DNA from: Candidatus Thalassarchaeaceae archaeon
Lineage (GTDB): Archaea > Thermoplasmatota > Poseidoniia > Poseidoniales > Thalassarchaeaceae
Assembly (NCBI GenBank): GCA_023268715.1
Contig: JALRLV010000005.1
Coordinates: 1 to 64,000 of the forward strand
Reading direction: 5' to 3'
DNA: 64,000 bases
Shown here: one piece after another, positions 8,594 to 17,231 of the stretch
Position numbering within the stretch: the stretch's first letter is position 1
Layout of the letters: each line of letters begins with the position of its first letter
Notes under the pieces: model-generated
What the model was told of the DNA's origin: nothing
Seen by the model: the letters and a program-made list of their open reading frames with translations, nothing else
The model's database searches: none
Translations under genes and position numbers: made by a program

Positions 8594-10240
8594 GTGCGAG
8601 ACGAGGTCGATTGGGATAAGGCCGCGCGCGCCAGCCTGTTATTGAAGGCGATAAGTTGCTGGCGGAAAAATTCTGATGCATGGTTCGCACACGCGTATGA
8701 AAGACTCCCAGAAACAGTACGAGTGAATCCCTTATCAGGAGACCAAGAATGGCTCGAAGACTGGTTAAAATCGTTAGACTGTGAGCCTATCGAGTGGTTC
8801 AATGGAGTCGGTTCCGCTTGGACTATGCCGTTCCCACGCGGTAAGGCTGAGGGGGAAGTAAAATCTGCCCTTGCCGCTTTACATGAAACTGGAAGATTAA
8901 CTCGGCAAGAGGCTGTGTCGATGTTGCCTGTGCTGGCTCTCGACCCGAAACCTGGCGAATATATTCTCGACCTATGCGCCAGCCCCGGGTCAAAGACTTC
9001 ACAGATTGCAGAACATCTGAATGATTCTGGCGTCGTTGTCGCGAATGAAATTGTCAGAGGTCGAGTAAATTTACTAGTTTCCAATATCCAGAGACACCGT
9101 TCGCGAAGCAATATCATCGTCAACCATGATGCACGTCATTTTCCCAAGGTTCCAGAATTTGGCTATGACCGAATATTAGTCGATGCACCCTGCACTGGCA
9201 CTGGAACCACACGCAAGAACCCCGATGTATGGTCTCGATGGAAGCCAAGTGGTGGACGCTCGATGCAGAAATTGCAAATCGATATTTTGAGTCGAGCTAC
9301 AAAACTTGTCAAATCCGGAGGACGAGTTGTCTACTCAACCTGTTCTCTAGATCCAATTGAAAACGAAGCCGTAGTTGCCGAGGTTTTGAGAAACGACTCT
9401 TCTTTGAAGCTGATTTCAGCCCATGAATTGATTCCAAAATTGCTCGCATCTGAAGGAATGACCCAATGGCCTTTGCTTTCTGATGAATGTTCAATTGTTC
9501 AGAATGGACAAGAAGATGACCGTTTCCTTTCTCCTTCTGAAAAAGAAATCATTGATGCTCTGCCTCTCTGTATGAGGGTATGGAATGATGAGTCAACAGC
9601 AGGAGGATTTTTCCTTGCTGTAATAGAGAAAAACTCCTCTACAGAAAAAGAAGCCAATATTCCAGTCAATCGGGAGTTGACGGAAGATGAATCACCCGTA
9701 GATAACGAGGATGTTCCCCAACCAATTTCATCCGAAACTAGAACAATCTTGGAAGAGCAATTGGGAGACTTACCAGACGACCTTTGGGTGCGAGGCAAGA
9801 AAGTTCTCTTATCGACTGCCCAAGCACACGAAATTTGGTCCTCTGAAAGGAGTCGAAGAGGCGGAAGGACCCGGATTCCGGGTAGGCGTTGGCGTCCTTT
9901 GAAAGTGGTTTATCTCGGCCTCGAAGTAATTCATTTACGACGTGGAGAGTTTGAACGAGTTGTTGGTTCTGCGGCAAACAAATTCGCCGATATAATCGAT
10001 AAAGGACGTACCGAAGTGCCTTCGAAAGTTATTGATTCCTTACTCTCAGGAGATGAGCCAGAACCCACTTCGGTGAGTACAAAACTATCATCTGAGAGAG
10101 GCAATTTTCTATTGGTCGATGAATCGGATGGAACCACTATTCCGGTTTGGATCGGCGGTCGAATTAGTCTGATGATGAGAACCGCAGAGGTACATGTTTT
10201 ACGACTAATAAGAGATATCATAGTCAATCAAGAAGAATGA
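8594..10240 (+). CDS. NSUN2/Trm4-like RNA (cytosine-5) methyltransferase
   Basis: A SAM-dependent RNA m5C methyltransferase of the NOL1/NOP2/sun family. Motif I is LDLCASPGSKTSQIAE (about 125-140). The two family cysteines are present: Cys200 in DAPCTGTGTTRKNPDVW, which releases the product, and Cys250 in YSTCSLDPIENEAVV, which attacks the base. The N-terminal LPETVRVNPL segment matches the RNA-binding start of the family. At 548 residues it is about 200 longer than bacterial RsmB cores; after an acidic linker the last ~170 residues form a separate basic domain, an arrangement like eukaryotic NSUN2/Trm4, which methylates tRNA. The start is a GTG. tRNA as substrate is inferred. Confidence 0.88.
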   Translation: MRDEVDWDKAARASLLLKAISCWRKNSDAWFAHAYERLPETVRVNPLSGDQEWLEDWLKSLDCEPIEWFNGVGSAWTMPFPRGKAEGEVKSALAALHETGRLTRQEAVSMLPVLALDPKPGEYILDLCASPGSKTSQIAEHLNDSGVVVANEIVRGRVNLLVSNIQRHRSRSNIIVNHDARHFPKVPEFGYDRILVDAPCTGTGTTRKNPDVWSRWKPSGGRSMQKLQIDILSRATKLVKSGGRVVYSTCSLDPIENEAVVAEVLRNDSSLKLISAHELIPKLLASEGMTQWPLLSDECSIVQNGQEDDRFLSPSEKEIIDALPLCMRVWNDESTAGGFFLAVIEKNSSTEKEANIPVNRELTEDESPVDNEDVPQPISSETRTILEEQLGDLPDDLWVRGKKVLLSTAQAHEIWSSERSRRGGRTRIPGRRWRPLKVVYLGLEVIHLRRGEFERVVGSAANKFADIIDKGRTEVPSKVIDSLLSGDEPEPTSVSTKLSSERGNFLLVDESDGTTIPVWIGGRISLMMRTAEVHVLRLIRDIIVNQEE

Positions 10241-10295
10241 ACATACGTTCAATCTACTAGCGGATTTTGAGGTGAATGTTCAATAGCCTAATGCC

Positions 10296-10769
10296 TTGAG
10301 CACAGTCTCCCGAGGGATATTCATTCTGGACGACACCGACCGTAGAATCATTGAGGTGCTGGAACGCGATGCTAGAACATCGCTTCGCCGCATAGCAGAG
10401 GAGGTCGATGTTTCTCTTGGTACAGTTAGTAATCGAGTGAAGAAATTAGAAGACAGTGGGGTCATCAAGGAGTACCGAGTGATTCTCGACTCGGATAAGG
10501 TTGGATGGGGGTTAAATGTCGTTATTGGACTAAGAATTCAGAAGGGGCGTCTAATCGAAATTCAAGAGATTATTGCCCGTGATCCAAGAGTCTACGGCGT
10601 TTACGATGTTACCGGCGAATTTGATTCGATGATTATCGCCAGAGCCAGCGATAGAAGTGACCTCGACGATTTATCGAAAAATCTGCTCTCAATGGATGGT
10701 GTCAAACGTTCGGTTACTCACCTAGTACTCAATACTGTCAAAGAGAGTCCCACATCATTTCCAAAATGA
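10296..10769 (+). CDS. Lrp/AsnC-family transcriptional regulator
   Basis: 157 residues with the standard two-domain layout: an N-terminal winged helix-turn-helix (LDDTDRRIIEVLERDARTSLRRIAEEVDVSLGTVSNRVKKLEDSGVIKEY) and a C-terminal RAM/AsnC ligand-binding domain with the conserved GEFDSMIIARA strand and GVKRSVTHLVL. Members form octamers or dimers and sense amino acids or related metabolites. The start is a TTG, because the ATG five bases upstream runs into a stop in another frame. It is tandem to the NSUN gene with a 55-base gap and convergent with the TOPRIM gene. Target genes cannot be deduced. Confidence 0.92.
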   Translation: MSTVSRGIFILDDTDRRIIEVLERDARTSLRRIAEEVDVSLGTVSNRVKKLEDSGVIKEYRVILDSDKVGWGLNVVIGLRIQKGRLIEIQEIIARDPRVYGVYDVTGEFDSMIIARASDRSDLDDLSKNLLSMDGVKRSVTHLVLNTVKESPTSFPK

Positions 10770-10770
10770 G

Positions 10771-11280
10771 TTAGATTGCATCCAGTTGTTCTTCGATTAG
10801 AGATCTCAGAGTTTTTGCAAATGGTGCTAATGCTTCGACGGTTTTTCCCTCTGGCTTCATGGTTCTTAACAGAACTTTTCTGAGATTTTCATCGATTGGA
10901 ACGTCTAGTGAATTTAGTCGGTCTCGAAGAGATGTCTGAATTTGACCTCCGGTGCGGTCCCAATCCATTAGCAACATTAGAGGTGGACCGCCGTCTATTG
11001 TATTTCGAGTTCCGTATTTCTCGTAGAAATATGCTACAAGTCGAGATCTATCCCAGCCGCGATTGATCAGTTCAATCGGCCCCTTAAATCCTAGAGCTCT
11101 CAGAGCAGATTTGTCTCTCTTGCCCTCTACCAAAACTGGACATCCGGCTCCTCCTTCTGATGGCATTCGATTTCGGAGTTGACTTTCTGCGAAGGCACGA
11201 GCTGCTGCATTGAAGCGGACTTCACGATCGGGAGGGCCGGAAATTTTACCCTTATCTTGGATCCAATCACTAGCACCCAT
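10771..11280 (-). CDS. TOPRIM-domain protein (UPF0292-like)
   Basis: A small protein consisting mostly of a TOPRIM domain: the catalytic-type glutamate in PVLVEGKRDKSALRALG and the DxD motif in LLMDWDRTGG. Stand-alone archaeal TOPRIM proteins of this size fall in UPF0292, of unknown function; the fold otherwise occurs in primases, topoisomerases, OLD nucleases and RecR. The N-terminal helix (RFNAAARAFAESQLRN) precedes the domain and a helical C terminus follows. I place the start at the ATG at 11280 because a perfect GAGGTGAT lies just upstream; the frame extends three codons further. It is convergent with the Lrp gene, with one base between stop codons. Confidence 0.82.
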   Translation of the reverse strand: MGASDWIQDKGKISGPPDREVRFNAAARAFAESQLRNRMPSEGGAGCPVLVEGKRDKSALRALGFKGPIELINRGWDRSRLVAYFYEKYGTRNTIDGGPPLMLLMDWDRTGGQIQTSLRDRLNSLDVPIDENLRKVLLRTMKPEGKTVEALAPFAKTLRSLIEEQLDAI

Positions 11281-11357
11281 CTGTATCACCTCTTGAACAA
11301 AAATCTCAGTTATTTCGACTAAATCTGACCTTATCCGGATGGGCTCACGTTGGTTGG

Positions 11358-12197
11358 TTGTTTGAAGTCATTTCCGACTACGTCGGACCTCTCTTCAGGA
11401 ATGACAAACCTCACACTTATGAGGGACTTTCACTCGCGGTCAGATTGGAGATAACGATGGGTCTCATCACACCTCTATACGATAGCCTCTGGAACGAGTA
11501 TCTTGCTTGGTCGGCTTTGGTTGCATTGTTCACCTTCGGGTGGCTGTATCACCACTCATTTTTCTATCGCTCTAAAGATGGGGAAAACCCCAATGTAGAC
11601 AATTTAGAGGTTGGAGTTTTTCCTGCTGAAAATGACGATCTAAAATTGGAATTGGCCTGGACTATTGTACCGTTTATTCTAATCGTCTACCTAACTTACA
11701 TCTCTTGGGCGCCACTAGACAATATTTGGGCTTCCCCAAACGGTGGACAATTTGGTGATGAATGCGATTACGATTCTCAAGATTACCTAACCTATGGTTC
11801 GGACTTATCTTTCGATCCTGAGGCTAAATTGAAGGGGGAGTACACAGCAAATTGCTACCACATTATCGAAATTACCGCTAAACAGTGGGTTTGGAGTTTT
11901 GATTGTGGAACACTCGAAGCAGAATTATGCGAGTCTGGATTCACTGAAGCAGACGGAAGAGCCGTGCCTCATCTCTCTTTACAGGCGGGGAATGCATATC
12001 TCGCATACATGACTTCTGAAGATGTAACTCATGCACCTTGGTTTGTCTCTTTGGGGGTAAAGGAAGACGTTCTTCCGGGACAGACAACCACTGTTTGGAT
12101 TCTCGCAGAGGATGTTGAGGACTTCCTTCTGCTATGTACCGAATATTGTGGAGACGACCACGCATACATGATGGCGGGCGTTAGTATCCATGCCTGA
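11358..12197 (+). CDS. coxB: Cytochrome c oxidase subunit II
   Basis: Carries the CuA-binding domain of heme-copper oxidase subunit II. An N-terminal region with two membrane helices is followed by an external cupredoxin domain. All CuA ligands are present: His in VTHAPWFVSLGVKED, then C260, E262, C264, H268 and M271 in CTEYCGDDHAYM. It accepts electrons from a donor such as cytochrome c or a blue copper protein and passes them to subunit I. The frame begins with TTG at 11358, without a visible Shine-Dalgarno; the ATG at residue 34 (MGLITPLYDS) is an alternative that keeps both helices. The acidic, cysteine-containing stretch DECDYDSQDYL is an unusual insertion before the cupredoxin domain. 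First gene of the coxBACD operon. Confidence 0.93.
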   Translation: MFEVISDYVGPLFRNDKPHTYEGLSLAVRLEITMGLITPLYDSLWNEYLAWSALVALFTFGWLYHHSFFYRSKDGENPNVDNLEVGVFPAENDDLKLELAWTIVPFILIVYLTYISWAPLDNIWASPNGGQFGDECDYDSQDYLTYGSDLSFDPEAKLKGEYTANCYHIIEITAKQWVWSFDCGTLEAELCESGFTEADGRAVPHLSLQAGNAYLAYMTSEDVTHAPWFVSLGVKEDVLPGQTTTVWILAEDVEDFLLLCTEYCGDDHAYMMAGVSIHA

Positions 12198-12211
12198 GGG
12201 GGTTGAAAGAT

Positions 12212-14530
12212 ATGAGAAGAAACATTACAATTTCACGAAGTATGGTAGCTTTTCTGTTAATCTCCATAGCGATGGTCGTATCACCGGCAGTAAACTCGCT
12301 ACCAACCGGAGTAAATTATGATCAGATTAGTGCAGGGGGATGTAACTGTCACGCCGCTGCTCCAAATGCTGCGGTCATGGTGACTTTGGATGGCCTTCCA
12401 GAAGAATACAATATGTCTGAAACCTATCAGGTTACAATTTCATTCACTGGTGGCCCATCTACTGAAGGAAATGCGAATCTTGGAGGATTCAACCTTTGGG
12501 CATCCGGCGGTGAAATTACTCCTCTAGATGCAACTGTTCAATCCAATGGCCCATCTGAGGTTACTCACACTGAGGCAGGGAACGATTACACATCATGGAC
12601 AGTCGAGTGGATTGCCCCAAGCCATGGTAGAGATGTTGACTTCGTGGTCCACGTCAACTCTGTTAACGGAGATGGAAATGCTGGCCCGGAAGATCAGTGG
12701 AATAAACTGACTCTGAAGGTAGCAGGATCATTGGGTCCAGGATTAGAAGATGCAGATCCATACAAGGTATTGGCCACACTGATCATCATCTCCGGAATAC
12801 TTCTCACAATCACAGTTCTGTATGGATTCTACAGAACCAATCCTGATGCATTCGATTGGGAGCATCTAGCACCTTGGTTGACCGAGTGGCTAACCAGTAC
12901 AGACCACAAGAAGATAGGAACTCTATACTTCGTTCAAGGTCTATTCTTCCTCGGAATCGGTGGAATTCTTGCTATGATGATTAGAGTTCAACTGGCAGTC
13001 CCAGGTAATGACTTCATTTCTCAAGACCAGTACAACTCATTCTTTACACTGCACGGAACGACTATGATTTTCCTCGCGGCAATGCCTTTGATCAATGGTT
13101 TTGCAAATTGGATGGTCCCTCTTCAAATCGGTGCTCCTGACCTTGCTATGCCAAGATTGAATGCGCTATCATTCTGGCTGCAACCGTTCGCTGCATTATT
13201 GATTTTCACCGGTGTATTCACTGGAGAAGGAGCAGATACCGGATGGACAGGATATGCTCCCTACATCGTAACAGAAGGCGCACATACTGGTGTGACAATG
13301 TGGGTTGCTGGACAGATAATGCTGGTAGCATCATCTACCTTAACCGGAATTAACTTCCTTACCACAATGGCAGTAATGCGTGCGGAAGGAATGGGATGGA
13401 TGCAGATGCCATTGTTCACATGGAGTATTTTGGTTGCCAACCTAATGCTATTCCTTTCAATTCCAGCATTCGGTGTAGGGCTGATTCAAGTCTACCTTGA
13501 CAGAACAATCTCCACTGCATTCTATGACATATCTGCTGGAGGTGACCCATTACTCTGGAGTCACTTGTTCTGGTACTTCGGACATCCTGAGGTGTACGTG
13601 GTTATTGTGCCTGCATTCGGTGTTATTTCCGAAGTACTTGCCACGTCCGCGAGGCGTTCTATCTTTGGATACCGCTCCATGGTTTACGCAATGGCTGGAA
13701 TCGGAATCGTGGCTTTCATCGTATACGGACACCACATGTTTACTTCCGGAATGTCACCTTCGCTACGATTCGTAACAATGCTGACAACTATGTTAGTCGC
13801 GGTTCCTACTGGTATCAAGATCTTCAATTGGCTGAAAACTATGCACGGAGGTTCGCTTGTCTATCGCACGCACACTTTGTGGGCGCTAGGATTCTTGGTT
13901 ACCTTCACGCTTGGTGGAATTTCCGGTATGTTCTTCCCATCCATCGCCATGGATACTCACCTCCACGAGACTTACTTCGTTGTAGCTCACTTCCACTATG
14001 TTCTGGTAGGAGGTACAGTCTTCGGATTCTTCTCAGCAATATACTACTGGTATCCAAAGATGACCGGACGAATGCTAGACGAGAGATTAGGGACTCTGCA
14101 CTTCCTAACCGCATTCATCACCTACAACGGAATCTTCTGGCCTATGCACAAGCTAGGTGTTGTTGGAATGGCAAGAAGGCACCACACCTACTTCATCACA
14201 ACAGACGATTTCACAAATCTACCCGAATGGGCTGCTGAGTGGAATCTATTCATATCGGTCAGTGCATTCCTATTCTTCTTCTCTAACTTCATCATGGTTG
14301 CTAACATGTTGATTAGTCTAGTCAGGGGGGAAAAGGCTCCTGCCGACCCATGGGGTGGATGGTCATTCGAGTGGATGACATCATCACCACCACCGACTCC
14401 TTCCTTCGATTGGCACAATCCTCCAGTACTCAAGGATGCCAACGAGCACATTGCACATGAGCCAGGAAGGTTAGGGCAGTGGTTCAATCGATTGATGGTC
14501 CCCGAAGATCATGAGGAGGTGAGTCATTGA
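12212..14530 (+). CDS. coxA: Cytochrome c oxidase subunit I fused to an N-terminal secreted CxCH domain
   Basis: Two parts. Residues 1-28 are a signal peptide and 35-170 an external beta-rich domain with GGCNCHAAAP (C44, C46, H47) resembling the Reeler-like or choice-of-anchor V domains of secreted proteins; residues 184-206 are a membrane helix. From about 226 (WLTSTDHKKIGTLYF) a complete subunit I of the aa3 type follows, with the heme and CuB ligands: LHGTTMIF, GHPEVYVVIVP with the cross-linked His-Tyr pair, GHHMFTSG and HFHYVLVGG. It reduces O2 to water and pumps protons. The start is the ATG at 12212, preceded by GAGGGGG. It overlaps coxC by three bases. Fusion of this external domain to subunit I is uncommon. 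Confidence 0.93.
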   Translation: MRRNITISRSMVAFLLISIAMVVSPAVNSLPTGVNYDQISAGGCNCHAAAPNAAVMVTLDGLPEEYNMSETYQVTISFTGGPSTEGNANLGGFNLWASGGEITPLDATVQSNGPSEVTHTEAGNDYTSWTVEWIAPSHGRDVDFVVHVNSVNGDGNAGPEDQWNKLTLKVAGSLGPGLEDADPYKVLATLIIISGILLTITVLYGFYRTNPDAFDWEHLAPWLTEWLTSTDHKKIGTLYFVQGLFFLGIGGILAMMIRVQLAVPGNDFISQDQYNSFFTLHGTTMIFLAAMPLINGFANWMVPLQIGAPDLAMPRLNALSFWLQPFAALLIFTGVFTGEGADTGWTGYAPYIVTEGAHTGVTMWVAGQIMLVASSTLTGINFLTTMAVMRAEGMGWMQMPLFTWSILVANLMLFLSIPAFGVGLIQVYLDRTISTAFYDISAGGDPLLWSHLFWYFGHPEVYVVIVPAFGVISEVLATSARRSIFGYRSMVYAMAGIGIVAFIVYGHHMFTSGMSPSLRFVTMLTTMLVAVPTGIKIFNWLKTMHGGSLVYRTHTLWALGFLVTFTLGGISGMFFPSIAMDTHLHETYFVVAHFHYVLVGGTVFGFFSAIYYWYPKMTGRMLDERLGTLHFLTAFITYNGIFWPMHKLGVVGMARRHHTYFITTDDFTNLPEWAAEWNLFISVSAFLFFFSNFIMVANMLISLVRGEKAPADPWGGWSFEWMTSSPPPTPSFDWHNPPVLKDANEHIAHEPGRLGQWFNRLMVPEDHEEVSH

Positions 14531-15597
14531 GCGGCGATTACCACGATGACCATCATGCACCTCAACCATGGGGTCCACACGATTGGGGCCACGGTGCTCC
14601 ACACAATTCATTCTCGCCATTATTCATGAGTATGGGAATTGCAATCTTCCTCTTTGCAATGGCGGAGGCATGGTCCTACGGGACCTATAACCCCGGAAAT
14701 ATCCCGATGATTCTAGTTGGATTAATGGTTGTTGGATTCTCATTGTTCATATGGTGGAGACAAGATCTATCCTTCGACGGGAATTACGAACCTCGAGCAA
14801 CAGGAACTCCATTCCGTGGTATTCAGATTAGGAAAGTTGGTGTTTGGGTATTCCTAATGTCCGAAATGATGGTCTTCACATCTTTGTTCAGCACCTACAT
14901 GAGGTACAGACTGGGAATCGAAAACTGTGGTACCGTATTCGAAAGAGGAATGTTCGACCCGGTAACTAACCCAACCGGATGGCAGGAAGGTGTCGTTGTT
15001 ACATGCTTCGAGCCAGCTAGCCATCTTATCGCATCCAGTTGGTGGCACATCGCACCTGGTGCAATCAACACCTTCGCACTGATTATATCGTCATTCACAA
15101 TTGTTCAAGCACTTCGTTATGCGAAGATGCCTGACCTAGATGATGAAGCTCGAAGAAAGAAGGTCTACAGATACTTAGGAGCAACATGGTTCCTAGCAGT
15201 TCTGTTCCTTACTCTGAAAATGGTTGAATGGTTTATCGGATTCTACGTTCCAGAAATTAGTATAATTGGACTACACGAACATGACATCATCTCCCTAGTA
15301 GATGAAGGCTACACAATTAATGCCGACCACTACCAACATCACTCCTACGTTGATGAAGCAACAGGAGCACACATGGTAGCAGACATACAGGTCTCAGCAT
15401 CTCTATTCTACGTGACTACCGGAACTCACGGTGCTCACGTTGCTGGTGGAATCATTGGCTTGACTTACATGACCTACAAGGCATGGCTTGGCGGTTACAC
15501 TCCAAAGAATGCGGTATCGATTGAGTACTTCGGTCTTTACTGGCACTTTGTGGATTTGATTTGGGTACTAGTATTCCCATTCTTCTATCTTTATTGA
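14527..15597 (+). CDS. coxC: Cytochrome c oxidase subunit III
   Basis: Matches heme-copper oxidase subunit III: about seven membrane helices, the conserved VGVWVFLMSEMMVFTSLF segment, the TGTHGAHVAGGIIG motif and the C-terminal EYFGLYWHFVDLIWVLVFPFFYLY. The usual loop before the last helices is enlarged by an acidic, histidine-rich insertion (HADHYQHHSYVDEATGAH region). A His-rich N terminus (DYHDDHHAPQPWGPHDWGHG) precedes the first helix. The start is TTG, with GAGGAGGTGAG only a few bases upstream, and it overlaps the coxA stop codon, so translation is probably coupled. Subunit III stabilises the core enzyme and its proton uptake. Confidence 0.94.
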   Translation: MSGDYHDDHHAPQPWGPHDWGHGAPHNSFSPLFMSMGIAIFLFAMAEAWSYGTYNPGNIPMILVGLMVVGFSLFIWWRQDLSFDGNYEPRATGTPFRGIQIRKVGVWVFLMSEMMVFTSLFSTYMRYRLGIENCGTVFERGMFDPVTNPTGWQEGVVVTCFEPASHLIASSWWHIAPGAINTFALIISSFTIVQALRYAKMPDLDDEARRKKVYRYLGATWFLAVLFLTLKMVEWFIGFYVPEISIIGLHEHDIISLVDEGYTINADHYQHHSYVDEATGAHMVADIQVSASLFYVTTGTHGAHVAGGIIGLTYMTYKAWLGGYTPKNAVSIEYFGLYWHFVDLIWVLVFPFFYLY

Positions 15598-15608
15598 GGT
15601 GATTAGAT

Positions 15609-15971
15609 ATGGCACATTACAAGATATTTGGACAAGACCCTTACTGGATGAATTTCTACGGATTAATGATTCTAACACTAATCGAAGTGGCTGCTGTTGG
15701 ATTAGATCTGACTCAATTTGCCGAAGAACGTGGCACCACAGAGAAAGTTGTGACGCTTTGGATTTTGACAATAATTGCAATTCCAAAATTCATCATGATT
15801 GCAGCCATTTTCATGCACCTCTACGGTGATGCTGACTCAAAGATACTGACTATGACAGCGTTGTTCCCAGCCTTCTTCATCATTATCATGGTGTTATTCG
15901 TAGGACTTACTCACCCTGATGCCGCATCTGGTTTACCAGATTGGTGTAGACCCGGAACTTATGGTCTTTGA
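15609..15971 (+). CDS. coxD: Cytochrome c oxidase subunit IV (prokaryotic)
   Basis: 120 residues with three membrane helices (around 17-35, 47-72 and 80-102), the layout of the prokaryotic subunit IV family. The conserved second-helix core IPKFIMIAAIFMHLYGD is clear. It is last in the coxB-coxA-coxC-coxD series, with a textbook GAGGTGAT Shine-Dalgarno starting at the end of coxC and a seven-base-scale spacing to the ATG. The subunit helps assemble or stabilise the oxidase; it has no metal ligands. The C-terminal SGLPDWCRPGTYGL is short and external or cytoplasmic. Confidence 0.9.
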   Translation: MAHYKIFGQDPYWMNFYGLMILTLIEVAAVGLDLTQFAEERGTTEKVVTLWILTIIAIPKFIMIAAIFMHLYGDADSKILTMTALFPAFFIIIMVLFVGLTHPDAASGLPDWCRPGTYGL

Positions 15972-15979
15972 TTGGTCTT

Positions 15980-16024
15980 TGGCCACCACATAGATTCATC
16001 AAAAGGAGCCGCTACGGGTGGCCA
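15980..16024. repeat. 8-bp inverted repeat upstream of tRNA-Ser
   Basis: TGGCCACC at 15980-15987 and GGTGGCCA at 16017-16024 are exact reverse complements separated by 29 bases, with the second arm ending three bases before the first base of tRNA-Ser. In RNA this would form a stem just upstream of the tRNA 5' end. It may be chance, a promoter-associated palindrome, or part of a tRNA leader. The core TGGCCA is itself palindromic. Confidence 0.35.
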
Positions 16025-16026
16025 CT

Positions 16027-16112
16027 GCAGACGTCGCATAGCCTGGTATTGCGCCGGATTTGAAATCCGGTGTCCCTTGGACTCGGGAGTTCAAATCTCT
16101 CCGTCTGCGCCA
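16027..16112 (+). tRNA. tRNA-Ser(UGA)
   Basis: A full cloverleaf can be drawn. The acceptor arms GCAGACG (16027-16033) and CGTCTGC (16102-16108) pair perfectly, followed by discriminator G and an encoded CCA (16110-16112). The D stem is GCA/TGC. The anticodon stem CCGGA/TCCGG closes the loop TTTGAAA, giving anticodon UGA for serine codons UCN. A long variable arm (GTCCC..GGAC-like) is present as expected of type II tRNAs. The T arm is GGGAG-TTCAAAT-CTCTC with one G-U pair. No intron is seen. Confidence 0.95.
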
Positions 16113-16115
16113 CAA

Positions 16116-17147
16116 TCATTCATTGGGTATTGTTGATGCTCCACGAACAATTAGTTGATCACTGTGGAACTGAAGACTGCAAGGTGTAGTCAAACAAGCC
16201 TCGCCGTCGACATTGATGAATAGAGGAGGGCTGTGAGGCAGGGTATCGCTAGGATTACCATCGGAATCTACTGCACCTATTTCGAAAGATGTGCAATCTT
16301 CCATGGTAATCTTCCCCCATTTTCCGACGTGCTTACCCTTTTCAAGGGGGCCCATGACTGCTAACATTTGCAGTTTTGATAATCCTAGGCCAATAATTAA
16401 TGAAGCGTGATCTCTCTTTGGATGAGCTCCTGGGGTTACTTTGAACCCGCCACCAAAGGTTTCACACTGGCTAAGGACAAACAATCCCTGAAGTGGAACG
16501 GTTTGGGTTTCACCGCCATTGACTCGCATCCATGCTGGTTGAGTTTTCCAACCTAGAATCGCACGAATACCTAGTGCGGTATACTTGGCTTGGCCGCGAA
16601 TCCAACTATACTTGCCTGCAATTTTCATTCGATTGACAGAGCTAGTAACTCCACCATCGACCTCCAAGAATGACCAACGAACTAGATTTCCTTCTCGATT
16701 CGCTTCTCCATTACATGGATGAGGTGGTGGCACCTTGTACTGTGGTAGGTCATCTGCTGCTGGGCCCTCGGCCCGAACCGCTCCAACCGAATGATCGGTT
16801 CCATTTGCTAGCAAATCTACCGCGCCTTGAACGTCGAAAAGTGGAATTCCTAGGGCGCGGGCGAAATCATTACCGCTTCCAATAGGCAAGATACCCATCG
16901 TTTTTTTACTACCTCGTAATCCAGAGGCCACCTCGTGAACAGTACCATCTCCTCCTACTGCGACAATCATATCGTGGTCGTCAGATAGTAGTTCGTAAGC
17001 TATCTCCATTGCATGGCCAACCCGCTGTGTTTCGTGAATGTCGATTTCAAAACCTGCAGTGGTTAGTGCAGTTTCAAATTCAGGCCAACTTTTCGATGAT
17101 ATTCCGTCTCTGGCCTTTGGATTGAGGATGCAGGCTATCCTAGGCAT
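16116..17147 (-). CDS. Diacylglycerol kinase-family lipid kinase (YegS/DagK-like)
   Basis: 343 residues with the diacylglycerol-kinase catalytic domain. The nucleotide-binding motif VAVGGDGTVHEVASGL and the GILPIGSGNDFARALGIP motif are both intact, and the N-terminal CILNPKARDG matches the family start. The second, beta-rich domain holds the usual TFGGGFKVTPGAHPKRDHASLII segment. Relatives phosphorylate diacylglycerol, sphingosine or related lipids; in an archaeon the natural substrate may be an ether lipid or an undecaprenol-like alcohol, but that is inference. An insertion rich in Pro/His (PPPHPCNGEANREG) interrupts the region after LANGTDHSVG. The gene is convergent with tRNA-Ser, leaving only three bases between them. 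Confidence 0.88.
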   Translation of the reverse strand: MPRIACILNPKARDGISSKSWPEFETALTTAGFEIDIHETQRVGHAMEIAYELLSDDHDMIVAVGGDGTVHEVASGLRGSKKTMGILPIGSGNDFARALGIPLFDVQGAVDLLANGTDHSVGAVRAEGPAADDLPQYKVPPPHPCNGEANREGNLVRWSFLEVDGGVTSSVNRMKIAGKYSWIRGQAKYTALGIRAILGWKTQPAWMRVNGGETQTVPLQGLFVLSQCETFGGGFKVTPGAHPKRDHASLIIGLGLSKLQMLAVMGPLEKGKHVGKWGKITMEDCTSFEIGAVDSDGNPSDTLPHSPPLFINVDGEACLTTPCSLQFHSDQLIVRGASTIPNE

Positions 17148-17231
17148 AGTTGCCTGAGGGCCAGAACTGAACTTGAATCCTCGCGAATGTAGAAGTCAAG
17201 TGTAATGGGTTATTCGGGAGGTCTGAGTTGC

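Noticed and set aside
8524-8643. Small ATG-started frame (about 40 codons) overlapping the NSUN-type gene start.
   Set aside because: It is in a different frame, has no supporting features, and the NSUN frame aligns with its family from just downstream.
12344-12356. CNCH as a heme c attachment site.
   Set aside because: Standard heme c sites are CxxCH; C-x-C-H has one residue fewer, so I do not claim covalent heme.
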